A DNA stretch of 64,000 nucleotides from Alteromonas sp. BL110 (lineage in GTDB: Bacteria; Pseudomonadota; Gammaproteobacteria; Enterobacterales; Alteromonadaceae): NCBI RefSeq assembly GCF_003443615.1, contig NZ_CP031967.1, positions 62,001 through 126,000 on the forward strand. Reading direction: 5' to 3'. Below, piece after piece: positions 1 through 9,000 of the stretch; the stretch's first letter is position 1; each line of letters starts with the position of its first letter. The position numbers and the translations under genes are program-made. The notes beneath the pieces were generated by a model. The model had not been told where the DNA came from. It ran no database searches and was given only the letters and a program-made list of their open reading frames with translations.

Positions 1-7
1 TAGCCAT
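1..7 (-). CDS. rplT: Start of ribosomal protein L20 gene (partial)
   Basis: Only the first two codons (ATG GCT, Met-Ala) lie in the window. An AGGAG ribosome binding site sits at 16-20, eight bases upstream. The call rests on position: the gene directly after infC and rpmI is almost always rplT, and L20 begins Met-Ala. In E. coli L20 represses its own operon by binding an RNA structure in the infC-rpmI region. That control cannot be tested from two codons. Confidence 0.6.
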
Positions 8-25
8 TAATCAGTCTCCTAAGTC

Positions 26-223
26 TTATACGTAAGGCAACATGCGCTGAACCAATTTGGTATCAGAGTCATGAACCAGTTTTTTGCCACGAAGGTGACG
101 TTTACGCTTAGAGCTCTTCTTAGTCAGAATGTGACGTAAGTGAGACTGTTTGCTTTTAAAGCGGCCAGAACCCGTTTTCTTGAAACGTTTGGCGGCACCG
201 CTTACAGTTTTCATTTTAGGCAT
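26..223 (-). CDS. rpmI: 50S ribosomal protein L35
   Basis: A 65-residue, very basic protein beginning [18 protein letters not shown], the typical start of bacterial L35, at the full family length. It is a small protein of the large ribosomal subunit. It is the third gene of the minus-strand operon thrS-infC-rpmI-rplT, 118 bases after the infC stop, with rplT starting 18 bases beyond its own stop. The order matches E. coli. Confidence 0.97.
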   Translation of the reverse strand: MPKMKTVSGAAKRFKKTGSGRFKSKQSHLRHILTKKSSKRKRHLRGKKLVHDSDTKLVQRMLPYV

Positions 224-341
224 TGCTAAAACTCCGCATTGTTTAATATCGGTATTTTTCGTGTTGCAGTCACTTCATACCGGCTAATGTTTAGCAGCAA
301 GGTGTTTAAGGGTGCAGATTCCTTAAAACTTTAGACCGTTA

Positions 342-881
342 CTACTTCTTATTTGGGGCTAGCACCATGATCATCTGACGGCCTTCCACACGACGTGGGA
401 AAGACTCGCATGTAGCGATCTCTTCTAAATCCGTTTTAACGCGGTTTAGCAAATCGATACCGATGTCTTGGTGCGCCATTTCACGACCGCGGAAGCGGAT
501 CGTAACTTTGGCTTTGTCACCACCTTCAAGAAAGCGACGCAGGTTGCGCAGTTTTACCTGGTAATCGCCTTCATCAGTGCCAGGGCGAAATTTAATCTCC
601 TTGACCTGAATTTGCTTCTGTTTTTTCTTCTGCTCTTTTTGAGCTTTACTTTTTTCGAAGAGGAATTTGCCATAGTCCATAACTTTACAGACTGGCGGCT
701 CGGCATTCGGACTGATTTCTACTAGATCTAGGCTCGCTTCTTCAGCGGCACGCGTAGCATCTGCTAGCGAAACCACACCAACCTGTTCACCGTCTTTGCC
801 AATTAATCTTACTTCTCTGGCTTTAATCTCATCGTTAATGCGGGCTTTGTCGCCCTGAGCCTTGTTGTTAGCGCCTTTAAT
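342..881 (-). CDS. infC: Translation initiation factor IF-3 (AUU start)
   Basis: IF-3 binds the 30S subunit, checks start-codon/initiator-tRNA pairing and prevents early subunit joining. The first ATG in frame (at 776) would give only 144 residues and lose the start of the N-domain. Extending upstream adds [20 protein letters not shown], the usual IF-3 N-terminus, and ends at an ATT codon at 879-881 preceded by GGAGG at 890-894 with 8-base spacing. The product is then 179 residues, against about 180 in E. coli. The AUU start is the known device by which IF-3 represses its own translation. The C-domain ends in the usual [12 protein letters not shown]. Confidence 0.95.
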   Translation of the reverse strand: MKGANNKAQGDKARINDEIKAREVRLIGKDGEQVGVVSLADATRAAEEASLDLVEISPNAEPPVCKVMDYGKFLFEKSKAQKEQKKKQKQIQVKEIKFRPGTDEGDYQVKLRNLRRFLEGGDKAKVTIRFRGREMAHQDIGIDLLNRVKTDLEEIATCESFPRRVEGRQMIMVLAPNKK

Positions 882-889
882 GTGCTATT

Positions 890-894
890 CCTCC
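890..894 (-). promoter_or_regulatory. infC Shine-Dalgarno sequence before AUU start
   Basis: A perfect GGAGG on the minus strand, 8 bases before ATT at 879-881. The strong site with a poor start codon is the classical arrangement of the IF-3 autoregulatory switch. It decides the start codon for infC, because no ATG, GTG or TTG gives the full N-terminal domain. Confidence 0.85.
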
Positions 895-993
895 AAACAT
901 TTAATTCTTTTGTCTGCTTCTGGGGTGGTCGATTGACCTAAAGTAAAACCAAAAGCAGACACCTTACTTGTGTATTATACACAAATTGCTCAA

Positions 994-2910
994 CTATTTA
1001 ATTGTCTTTTCTACAACTTCTTGTTGAGCCATGGCAATAAAGTCTTCCAGGCTCATTTTGCCTAGGTCGTCGCCGCGACGAGAGCGCACTGCTACTTCGC
1101 CCGCTTCCATTTCTTTATCGCCCACAACTAGCATATATGGAATACGCTTAAGTGTGTGCTCGCGGATTTTAAAGCCGATCTTCTCATTACGCAAGTCAGA
1201 CTTTGCTCTAAACCCTAAATCTTGCAGTTTTTTTACACAATTTGATGCGTAATCAGCTTGTTTGTCAGTAATGTTCATTACTACAACCTGCTGAGGTGCT
1301 AACCAAAGTGGGAAGAAACCTGCAAATTCTTCGGTCAAAATACCAATGAAGCGTTCTAGTGAACCCAAAATAGCGCGGTGAATCATTACCGGTACTTTGC
1401 GCTCGCCATCTTCTGCCACATAGGTAGAGCCTAAACGACCTGGCATTGAGAAATCTAGCTGTACGGTTCCGCACTGCCATGCACGGTCTAAGCAATCGTG
1501 CAGGGTAAATTCAATCTTCGGACCGTAAAACGCACCTTCGCCTGGCTGATAATCGAACTCGATATCGTTAGCTTTAAGTGCTTCCGCAAGCGCAGCTTCA
1601 GATTTATCCCAAATCTCGTCAGCACCTACACGCTTTTCAGGGCGAGTAGACAACTTAACTTTGATATCTTCAAAACCAAACGCCGCGTATGTCTCATACA
1701 CCATCTTAATACAGTCACTTACCTCTTGAAGGATCTGTTCTTCTGTACAAAAAATATGAGCGTCGTCTTGTGTAAAGCCACGAACACGCATTAGACCGTG
1801 AAGTGCACCCGATGGTTCGTTACGGTGACAGCAGCCAAACTCCGCCATTTTAAGCGGTAGGTCGCGGTACGATTTCAAACCTTGGTTGAAAATTTGAACA
1901 TGGCCAGGGCAGTTCATCGGCTTAACCGCATATTCACGCTTTTCAGATTCAGTGGTGAACATGTTTTCAGCGTACTTGTCCCAGTGCCCCGATTTTTCCC
2001 AAAGCGTACGGTCCATCATTAATGGGCCTTTTACTTCATCGTAGCCATATTCGCGAAGCTTTTTGCGTACGAAGCTTTCAAGCTCGGTATAAATTGACCA
2101 ACCATCGTTGTGCCAAAACACCATACCTGGCGCTTCTTCTTGCCAATGGAATAAGTTAAGTGCTTTACCAATTTTACGGTGGTCACGCTTTTCCGCTTCT
2201 TCTAAGCGTTGTAGGTAAGACTTAAGCTGCTTCTTGTCAGCCCACGCTGTACCATAAATGCGCTGAAGCATTTTGTTGTCGCTGTCGCCACGCCAGTAAG
2301 CGCCTGCCACTTTCATTAGTTTAAAGTGATGACAGAACTTCATGTTAGGCACGTGAGGACCACGACACATGTCTGTGTATTCTTCGTGGTGATAAAGTGC
2401 TGGGCGGTCGTCCTTGCTGATGTTCTCATCAAGAATTTCCATTTTGTAGCTTTCGCCGCGTGCTTCGAATGCATCGCGTGCTTCCTGCCAGCTCACTTTG
2501 TTTTTAACCACGTTGTAGTTGGTTTTAGCCAGTTCAAGCATGCGCTTTTCTAATTTGGCTAAATCTTCCTGGGTTAGGCTTTCTTCCATATCAACGTCGT
2601 AATAAAAACCGTTGTCGATAACTGGGCCGATAGCCATTTTGGTGTTAGGCCAAAGTTGTTTGATAGCGTGACCTAACAAGTGCGCGCAACTGTGACGTAG
2701 AATTTCTAAACCTTCATCGTCTTTTGCAGTGATAATTTGAAGTTGTGCGTCCGCGTCAATCATATCAACGGCGTCAACTAGCTCACCGTTTACTTTCCCT
2801 GCAATGGTTGCTTTGGCTAAACCAGGGCCAATGTCGTTTGCAACATCTAGTACAGAAACAGCGTTATCGAAAGCGCGTTGGCTTCCATCAGGAAGGGTAA
2901 TTACAGGCAT
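994..2910 (-). CDS. thrS: Threonyl-tRNA synthetase
   Basis: Class II synthetase that charges tRNA-Thr in the cytoplasm. It is 638 residues from [11 protein letters not shown] (E. coli has 642). The N-terminal TGS domain is followed by the editing domain with [10 protein letters not shown], then the catalytic core with [10 protein letters not shown] and the C-terminal anticodon-binding domain. The reading frame is open 15 codons further, to 2955, but those residues are not ThrRS-like, and the ATG at 2910 has an AAGGA site before it, so the shorter start is chosen. It is the first gene of the infC-rpmI-rplT operon. A long leader precedes it; in E. coli, ThrRS represses its own mRNA through tRNA-like leader hairpins. 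Confidence 0.97.
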   Translation of the reverse strand: MPVITLPDGSQRAFDNAVSVLDVANDIGPGLAKATIAGKVNGELVDAVDMIDADAQLQIITAKDDEGLEILRHSCAHLLGHAIKQLWPNTKMAIGPVIDNGFYYDVDMEESLTQEDLAKLEKRMLELAKTNYNVVKNKVSWQEARDAFEARGESYKMEILDENISKDDRPALYHHEEYTDMCRGPHVPNMKFCHHFKLMKVAGAYWRGDSDNKMLQRIYGTAWADKKQLKSYLQRLEEAEKRDHRKIGKALNLFHWQEEAPGMVFWHNDGWSIYTELESFVRKKLREYGYDEVKGPLMMDRTLWEKSGHWDKYAENMFTTESEKREYAVKPMNCPGHVQIFNQGLKSYRDLPLKMAEFGCCHRNEPSGALHGLMRVRGFTQDDAHIFCTEEQILQEVSDCIKMVYETYAAFGFEDIKVKLSTRPEKRVGADEIWDKSEAALAEALKANDIEFDYQPGEGAFYGPKIEFTLHDCLDRAWQCGTVQLDFSMPGRLGSTYVAEDGERKVPVMIHRAILGSLERFIGILTEEFAGFFPLWLAPQQVVVMNITDKQADYASNCVKKLQDLGFRAKSDLRNEKIGFKIREHTLKRIPYMLVVGDKEMEAGEVAVRSRRGDDLGKMSLEDFIAMAQQEVVEKTIK

Positions 2911-3130
2911 TTTAATTCCTTTACAGTGGTGACGCCTACTCTGCGCCACATGCATAGTTTTGAAAATTTAATCGTGCTTCTTAGCACTCGAAACTCGCTT
3001 TATTTTTATCGAAGCTTGTTTTATGTAAAACGACGCTTGTTTAACTTCAAAGAGCCTAAACAAAGCATCTGCTAGCTTTCACTTGTTAAAGCAAGGGGTG
3101 GATTATAACTAGTGTATGGTCAACTTCAAT
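2911..3130 (-). promoter_or_regulatory. thrS promoter and structured leader
   Basis: On the minus strand a perfect TATAAT lies at 3102-3107 with TTGAAG at 3124-3129, 16 bases upstream, giving a leader of roughly 185 bases before the thrS ATG. The leader can form short hairpins, for example GTGCT-aag-AGCAC near 2973-2987. A leader this long fits thrS operator control, but I could not identify a convincing tRNA-Thr anticodon mimic by eye. Confidence 0.45.
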
Positions 3131-3368
3131 ATTGAAAAGCCTTTATTCGCTAACTTTATTAGCTAATTAACGCGGCTTTGTTATTCAAAAAGCAACATTT
3201 CGAGAGAGGAATTTATGCATTTCACTATTTTTAACCCATACTTTAGTTGAAGGCGATAACGGTGGATAAGCTAACCACTTATATGCACTTTACACGGCAT
3301 GAGGCCAATAATTGCAGAACACCCTTTCCGCATTGAGCTTAAGCATTAAACCAAGCAGAGTGTGTAAT

Positions 3369-4253
3369 ATGTGGCATTTTATTAGCGAGCATATTTCAGA
3401 TGAGACCCAGCAATTTTTCAGCTGCCAGAAAGCCGAGCGTGTAAGCGGCGGCGATACTCACGAAAGCTTTATCATAAAAGATGAAGCCCATAGGTACTTT
3501 GTCAAAACAAGGCGCTACGACGACACACAGCAACTTTCACATGAAGCTGAAGGGCTTACTGCTATTGCCAACACAAACACTATTTCTACTCCGCAAGTAA
3601 TTTGCCACGGTATTACCGCTAACGAGTCGCCCAATATGGAATATTTAGTACTTTCTCATATTCGGTTCGTTGAACCTGCCGCAGGCGATTATTTTAAGCT
3701 AGGCCAACAGCTTGCTGCGCTGCATAGCGTTAACGCCTACACCAGCTATGGGTGGCCCCACGACAACTATATTGGCGCCAGCGTGCAAACCAACGGACGC
3801 ATGGCATCCTGGGCTGACTTTTTTGCCGAGAAACGCATTGGCAGTATGTTAGAACGCTTGGCGTCAAATGGCTTGTGGTCAAAACAACACGGTGATATTG
3901 AGAATATCGTTAGGAAAGTAAAGCATCTATTAAGCTTACATCAACCCCACCCTTCGCTGCTTCACGGCGATTTATGGGCGGGTAATGCCGGCTTTAATAA
4001 AAAGGGCCCTGTTTTGTTCGACCCAGCAGTGTATGTTGGCGACGGCGAAACCGACCTAGCTATGGCTGAGCTGTTTGGTGGCTTTCCCGACACCTTCTTT
4101 GATGGCTACCACCAGCACACGCCAATTGAAGAAAATTACACTTTAAGAAAACCAATTTATCAGCTTTACCATATTTTAAATCACGGGTTATTATTCGGTT
4201 CGCATTATATTGCGCAAGCCGAACAAATATTAGAAGACATCTATAGGCATTAA
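3369..4253 (+). CDS. Fructosamine kinase family protein (YniA-like)
   Basis: A 294-residue member of the fructosamine/ketosamine-3-kinase family (APH fold). These enzymes phosphorylate sugars attached to protein amines, so that the adduct falls off and the protein is repaired. The motif HGDLWAGN at residues 199-206 carries the catalytic Asp, and LFDPAVYVGDGETDLAM is the metal-binding segment. The frame opens at 3312, but similarity to E. coli YniA (MWQAIS...) begins at MWHFISEH, so the ATG at 3369 is chosen even though its ribosome binding site is weak. It is divergent from thrS. Confidence 0.88.
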   Translation: MWHFISEHISDETQQFFSCQKAERVSGGDTHESFIIKDEAHRYFVKTRRYDDTQQLSHEAEGLTAIANTNTISTPQVICHGITANESPNMEYLVLSHIRFVEPAAGDYFKLGQQLAALHSVNAYTSYGWPHDNYIGASVQTNGRMASWADFFAEKRIGSMLERLASNGLWSKQHGDIENIVRKVKHLLSLHQPHPSLLHGDLWAGNAGFNKKGPVLFDPAVYVGDGETDLAMAELFGGFPDTFFDGYHQHTPIEENYTLRKPIYQLYHILNHGLLFGSHYIAQAEQILEDIYRH

Positions 4254-4314
4254 GGCTAAACGGCACTCAGCCTCATTGCCGCCACACGATTTAAAATAGA
4301 GAGTAGCGTTTATT

Positions 4315-5064
4315 ATGACAAATCAAGGCCCTGTAGCACTTATAACCGGGGCAGCGAAACGTATAGGCGCCGCTATGGCGTGTAAGCTTCATAGCGAAGG
4401 CTATCGCGTTATTATTCACTACGGGCATTCCAAAGACGATGCCTTTGCGCTAGCTGAAAAATTAAATAGTCAGCGTGTTGATTCTGCCACCTGCCTACAA
4501 GCTAACCTTTGTAACTCAAACGAGGTAAACGCATTAGGCCAGCGTGCCTTAAATGTGTGGGGCCAGCTAGATGTGTTAGTTAACAATGCTTCAAGCTTTT
4601 ACCCTACGCCAGTGGGCGATATTTCAGAAGGTGACTGGGATTCTTTAGTAGGTAGCAATGTAAAAGGGCCGCTGTTTTTGTCACAAGCGCTGGCGCCAGC
4701 TTTAGAAGCGACCAAGGGCTGTATTATTAATTTAGTAGATATGCACATAGACCGCCCCCTCCCTAAACACAGCGTTTACTTAATTGCTAAATCGGGCCTT
4801 GCTTCGCTTACCCAATCACTAGCTATAGATTTAGCCCCTAAAGTACGAGTTAACGGTATCGCCCCTGGCGCCATTTTGTGGCCAGAACGGGAAATGGATA
4901 ATGCAGAAAAAGATAAACTGCTATCAAGCATTCCATTGGGCGAACTAGGTACGCCTGAAGATATTGCGAATACTCTGTCGTTTTTAGTGTCGGCGCCCTA
5001 TATTACTGGGCAAATCATTTATGTTGACGGTGGCCGCGGCCTTCATACGGGTGCATCAGCATGA
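4315..5064 (+). CDS. Pteridine-reductase-type short-chain dehydrogenase
   Basis: A 249-residue SDR with a Rossmann start TGAAKRIG (residues 11-18). The Arg after Lys favours NADPH. The catalytic set is unusual for SDRs and typical of pteridine reductases (PTR1, FolM): Asp142 in LVDMH replaces the usual Ser, with Tyr155 and Lys159 in YxxxK. Its likely role is reduction of dihydropterins or dihydrofolate. The downstream lipoprotein gene overlaps it by four bases (ATGA), so the two are co-translated. A 3-oxoacyl-ACP reductase annotation is possible but fits the Asp less well. Confidence 0.85.
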   Translation: MTNQGPVALITGAAKRIGAAMACKLHSEGYRVIIHYGHSKDDAFALAEKLNSQRVDSATCLQANLCNSNEVNALGQRALNVWGQLDVLVNNASSFYPTPVGDISEGDWDSLVGSNVKGPLFLSQALAPALEATKGCIINLVDMHIDRPLPKHSVYLIAKSGLASLTQSLAIDLAPKVRVNGIAPGAILWPEREMDNAEKDKLLSSIPLGELGTPEDIANTLSFLVSAPYITGQIIYVDGGRGLHTGASA

Positions 5065-6317
5065 AAGCTTTACGCGGTGGATTCATGAACCTCTGCCGCG
5101 TTGGCATCGTCAGCGCGGGCTTAGTTACCTTGTTCGGTTGCCTTGGAGGCAGTACGGTAAAGCAAAGCATTGAAGATTATGCAGAACGACTTTCTAGAGT
5201 ACTGGAAACTCCCCTCCCCGAAACTTTCAACGACAAGATCACTACCCCGCTTCCTAGGCTCGCTGATTCGGCAACGCTAAAACACACCATAGAGGGCGTT
5301 AGCATTAACTTGCGCGAGTTTTACGCGCTGCAAGATTGTGAGTTAGGTACCGTGGTTGCCGAGCGCAATACTTCATTAGGAAAAAGTCAGCTGCCGTCCC
5401 AAAGGTTAGCTTACGAAAGCAAGCTACTAAACGTTTTGAAAAGCTGTGAAGCAGCACTCGCGAAAGAAGACGGTGCTAACCAAAGTGAAAGTAAAAGCGC
5501 TGGTGAGAACGCGAACAGTAGCAGTCGGGCACTGGCTGCAACTATTGCATCGTGGAGAGAACAAAAGTCACGAGATTACAGCAAAACCTGGGCGAACCTT
5601 ATTCAAGGAAGTCAGGAATTACGATTGGCCCTGAATACACCTGAACGCTTGCTTTCCGTTGAAAATAATAAAGATGCCCTTTCAAGTGTTAATGCGCTGT
5701 TTTATTTGAGCAGCTTAAACAATGTGCCATTTTCTTCTGACGAGCCGACTTCACTACGCGGCTCTAAAACTGGATTAGAGAATGAAAAAAGCGTTAGCAA
5801 TAGTTCTGGTGACGAGGGCCGAAGGGTTACCGGCAACAAAAATGTTAGCAGTGAAAGTTCAGCTAACAGCAAGGGCTCTATTGACAGCAGCGTGTTAGAA
5901 CAACAACTTCAAATAATACGTTCAGCCCGTTTACCCGCTACGCTTTGGCACACACAGCAAACGTTAACGCAAAACCTTTCAATACTTACGAATATGCTAA
6001 CCAGTGAACTTGATGCTGTAAGTTGCCCGGATGGCCGCGCTAGTGATAAAGCAAAAATACTGCGCAATGTGTTCTATTTATTTTTTATAGAGGAAATACA
6101 GCCTGTAGGTAGCTTGGTCAACCAATACCATTACAAGCTAGCACCGTTATGGAAAGACTGGCTTGCACAGCCATCATTACATGAAGAGTTCAAACGCTAT
6201 ATTAGACTGCAAACCGAAGATGGCTTCGACGAATACAGTCACGCTATGAAAGCTCATGTAAATTTATGGCAAGGCTTTCTTGGCAGGTGTAACTTATCGC
6301 CCGTAGCGCCAGTTTAA
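5061..6317 (+). CDS. Lipoprotein, DUF3080-like
   Basis: A 418-residue protein with a lipoprotein signal ending LVTLFGC, so it is probably anchored in the envelope. The opening VKQSIEDYAERLSRVLE resembles the DUF3080 family, whose function is unknown. Two Ser/Asn/Gly-rich stretches (about residues 140-155 and 235-275) look like disordered insertions between helical segments. Two starts are possible: ATG 5061, overlapping the SDR stop, and ATG 5085, which has a GGTGGA site and a shorter signal peptide. A terminator hairpin follows at 6401-6441. Confidence 0.65.
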   Translation: MKALRGGFMNLCRVGIVSAGLVTLFGCLGGSTVKQSIEDYAERLSRVLETPLPETFNDKITTPLPRLADSATLKHTIEGVSINLREFYALQDCELGTVVAERNTSLGKSQLPSQRLAYESKLLNVLKSCEAALAKEDGANQSESKSAGENANSSSRALAATIASWREQKSRDYSKTWANLIQGSQELRLALNTPERLLSVENNKDALSSVNALFYLSSLNNVPFSSDEPTSLRGSKTGLENEKSVSNSSGDEGRRVTGNKNVSSESSANSKGSIDSSVLEQQLQIIRSARLPATLWHTQQTLTQNLSILTNMLTSELDAVSCPDGRASDKAKILRNVFYLFFIEEIQPVGSLVNQYHYKLAPLWKDWLAQPSLHEEFKRYIRLQTEDGFDEYSHAMKAHVNLWQGFLGRCNLSPVAPV

Positions 6318-6400
6318 TTTAGATATAGCGTTTTAAAACCTGAAGCAGAAATTCGCTTGAAGCATTTGTAATAAGATGTCGCTGTAATTTCACGTGCTAA

Positions 6401-6441
6401 CTTATTGGCAACTGAAGCTACAGTTGCCGATAAGTTTGTTT
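6401..6441 (+). terminator. Rho-independent terminator after the DUF3080-like gene
   Basis: Arms at 6401-6414 and 6421-6434 pair with one mismatch around a six-base loop (AAGCTA), followed by TTTGTTT. It ends the SDR-lipoprotein operon and lies just before the end of the convergent MscS gene. Confidence 0.75.
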
Positions 6442-6479
6442 ATATCAGCTAGCCTTTTAACGTTTTACCATAGCGCACG

Positions 6480-7901
6480 CTAAAGAATATTTTCACCTGC
6501 TTCCGGGTCTCTCGACTTGCGAGCCTGCTCTCTTATTTCATGGGCTTCTGAAGATACGTCATCTTTAACTGGCGTTCGCTGTTTGCGATTTCTTTTTTGA
6601 ACATCACTTGCGTGATCATTCGCATCTTTTCGCTTATTACTTTGTTCTGAAGCATCGCCTGACTCAACGGTATAATCACCAGCTGGACTGTGACCCAGCG
6701 GGTTCTTATTTTTAAACTGAGGCTTGTTGTGGCTCTTCATATTGGCAGCGCTTTCAGTGTTTTTAGCTCGACCACTTTCGTCACTTGCATGGTCATCTTC
6801 GTCTCCATGACCGGATTCGTGCCCGCCCGAGAACCCAGCAGACACGCTTTTTTGACTTTCTGGGCTGCCTTCTGAGCTTGTTTCGTGGCTTTGCGAGCCC
6901 GCCGATTCACTTTGCTCAACACTAAGGTGCATGCCATCTGGAAATATGCGCTCTCGGGCATCATCAGGCATGCTGATGTTGGCGTCTAAGAACGCCTGCG
7001 TGATATTGCGCATTAGTACAGATGCCATTTTCAACACACTGGTTTTCTCTACATCCACCCAAAAATACACCTTCACGTTATATGTTGACGAACCGAGTTC
7101 ATCAATAAGAGTTTGCGGTTCAGGGTCGCTTAATACGTTATCTTGCTGCGCTATAACTTCTTGGGCAATTTGTTGTGCTTCTTGTATATCAGCGTCGTAG
7201 CCTACACCAATAACAAAGTGCCCTCGCATAAGAGGGTTAGCTGTTAGGTTCTTAATCACGCCTTTATAAATAGTCGCGTTAGGTATTTGTATATGGTTAC
7301 CGTCGAAGTCCACCATTGTGGTTGCCCGTGCCGTCACTTTTTGGATAATGCCGGTGAAGTCATTAATTTGTACTATATCGCCTATTCGGAATGGGCGCTG
7401 AATAGTAAGCAAAAGGCTTGAAATAAAATTCTCTGCAATATCGCGAAACGCAAAACCAAGAATAAGCCCTACCACACCGGTCCCGCTCACCACGGCGATG
7501 GCAAACCCCGTTAGTCCAGCTAAAAACAGAAACAGATAAATACCAAGTAGTATTAAAACCAAGCTAACGCCCCGTTGAATTACCGAGCGCAGTAGCGGAG
7601 ATGTGGTAGTTCGCGTTAACGGTTTAACTAAAACCTTTGCAATGTGCGGCGCCAAAAGAATAAAGGCCACCATAATGACTATGCCTAGTGCCAAACCAGG
7701 TAGACGATATACAAAGCTATCCCACAGCTGCGAAAGTAACGACTGAGCGCTAGACAAACTGTTAATACCGCCAGCCTCATCTTCTTGTTGCAACAGAGTT
7801 TGCACAACGCGGTTGCTCAAGGCTGAGCCACTTAAGAAGGAAAAATTCTCCAAGCATTTATCTGCAATGGGCGATAGCGAAGCTTGCAAAGCGCTGAACA
7901 T
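6480..7901 (-). CDS. MscS-family mechanosensitive channel with long disordered tail
   Basis: A 473-residue small-conductance mechanosensitive channel of the inner membrane. Three to four membrane segments (about residues 55-160) lead into the pore helix region GLILGFAFRDIAENFISSLL, then the beta domain IQRPFRIGDIVQINDFTGIIQKV. The channel fold ends near residue 320. The last 150 residues are low-complexity and strongly charged (Ser, Asp, Glu, Lys, His), a cytoplasmic tail that E. coli MscS lacks. The start has an AAGGAG site. It releases solutes on osmotic downshock; the tail's role is unknown. Confidence 0.9.
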   Translation of the reverse strand: MFSALQASLSPIADKCLENFSFLSGSALSNRVVQTLLQQEDEAGGINSLSSAQSLLSQLWDSFVYRLPGLALGIVIMVAFILLAPHIAKVLVKPLTRTTTSPLLRSVIQRGVSLVLILLGIYLFLFLAGLTGFAIAVVSGTGVVGLILGFAFRDIAENFISSLLLTIQRPFRIGDIVQINDFTGIIQKVTARATTMVDFDGNHIQIPNATIYKGVIKNLTANPLMRGHFVIGVGYDADIQEAQQIAQEVIAQQDNVLSDPEPQTLIDELGSSTYNVKVYFWVDVEKTSVLKMASVLMRNITQAFLDANISMPDDARERIFPDGMHLSVEQSESAGSQSHETSSEGSPESQKSVSAGFSGGHESGHGDEDDHASDESGRAKNTESAANMKSHNKPQFKNKNPLGHSPAGDYTVESGDASEQSNKRKDANDHASDVQKRNRKQRTPVKDDVSSEAHEIREQARKSRDPEAGENIL

Positions 7902-7948
7902 AACCCTACTCCTTGGTGTTCATGTGTGGTTGTTATTAACGAAATTTG

Positions 7949-8575
7949 TTACGAAGCAATGACTAAATAAGATCCCAATCCAATGGTGAACAAGAAGCTT
8001 CCCCATATAGCATGCTCAATAACCACAACCGGTGTTGAGTTTGTTTGCATGTACCTGTATCCAAAGATGGCTCCGCCAATCCAAGAGACCACTACCGCAA
8101 TCCAGTTACCGTATACCAAGTGGGCTAGGCCAAATAAAAAGGTACTTAGCGCCCATCTTGCGTATTTGGAAGGCAAAATACGTTTGTAACGATGAAAGAA
8201 ATAGGTGCGAAAGATAATCTCTTGCGGGATAACCGACACTATGGGGTAAATCAGCAACGTAGCTACCCACATCCATGGCTGATTCATAGGCCAGTGTAAA
8301 AATAATTCGGGCTTTGAAAAATAAACCACAAGCGCAAGCAAACTCGCCCAAGGCAAAAAAAGCCTGAGCGTACTTTTAAAATGTATTCGATAGTCTTCCC
8401 AATGCCACAATTTAACGCGTTTAAATTGCTTATCTGCTAACAAAACAGCTAAACAGCAAAGCCCCATTACCCCTAAGATAGGCATGAGATAATCTGCAAA
8501 ATGTTTAATCCAGTAGAGAACGGCAAAAGGAACTGCTACAAATAGCAAGATCAATTCAGACCACAGCTTTGCCAC
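7949..8575 (-). CDS. CPBP-family intramembrane metalloprotease
   Basis: A 208-residue polytopic membrane protein of the CAAX-protease/bacteriocin-processing family. It carries the paired motifs QEIIFRTYFFHRY (the Glu and Arg of EExxxR, the first Glu replaced by Gln) and FGLAHLVYGN, then IEHAIWG with the last His. Members are glutamate/histidine intramembrane proteases, though many have no known substrate. The start is GTG with AGAGG upstream. It follows MscS on the same strand in the opposite order of transcription, with a 47-base gap, so the two could be co-transcribed. Confidence 0.8.
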   Translation of the reverse strand: MAKLWSELILLFVAVPFAVLYWIKHFADYLMPILGVMGLCCLAVLLADKQFKRVKLWHWEDYRIHFKSTLRLFLPWASLLALVVYFSKPELFLHWPMNQPWMWVATLLIYPIVSVIPQEIIFRTYFFHRYKRILPSKYARWALSTFLFGLAHLVYGNWIAVVVSWIGGAIFGYRYMQTNSTPVVVIEHAIWGSFLFTIGLGSYLVIAS

Positions 8576-9000
8576 AACTCACCTCTTTCTTTAAAACATA
8601 CTGAACTCGCTGAAGAACTTTCCAAATAGACGATGAGTCTGAAAAAACAGCGAAGCCAATAAAATAGTTACCAACCGATGACACTTTCGTGAATTTTTAC
8701 CGTTAGTATGTATGAAAGTGTAGTGCCAAAGTGCCTGGCTTGAAGAAGTAATTAGATGCAACTTTAGCCCAATACGGCACGACGTTGTCGTAACCTTTTA
8801 ATGACTATAGATTTTTTAAAGTTCGTTTCGATAAATGGAATTTGCAGCGCGGCAATTAATCACGTATTTGTTCATTATTGATGTGTTTATCTTATAAACC
8901 TTGGTGATTTTACGTGGAATTGTTTGGGTGATTTCACGTTGTGTTTGTATATCGAACAAAAGTCGTGAAATAATTGCACAAGATGTATAAGGCGATACCA
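8576..9000. other. Divergent intergenic region between CPBP gene and rpiR gene
   Basis: 425 bases without a convincing gene. It contains an 8-base inverted repeat (ACACTTTC at 8681-8688, GAAAGTGT at 8714-8721) and, nearer the RpiR gene, direct repeats listed separately. A 63-codon minus-strand frame here has no recognisable product. Confidence 0.6.
8903..8971 (+). promoter_or_regulatory. Repeated TTTCACG-type sites before the RpiR regulator gene
   Basis: GGTGATTTTACGT (8903-8915) and GGTGATTTCACGT (8927-8939) are direct repeats 24 bases apart. CGTGAAAT (8964-8971) is the inverted form of the second. Three related half-sites in 70 bases just before a regulator gene suggest autoregulation, probably by the RpiR protein itself. 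This is inference from layout only. Confidence 0.4.

Noticed and set aside
2911..2955. N-terminal extension of ThrRS
   Set aside because: The 15 extra residues are unlike ThrRS; ATG 2910 has a good ribosome binding site.
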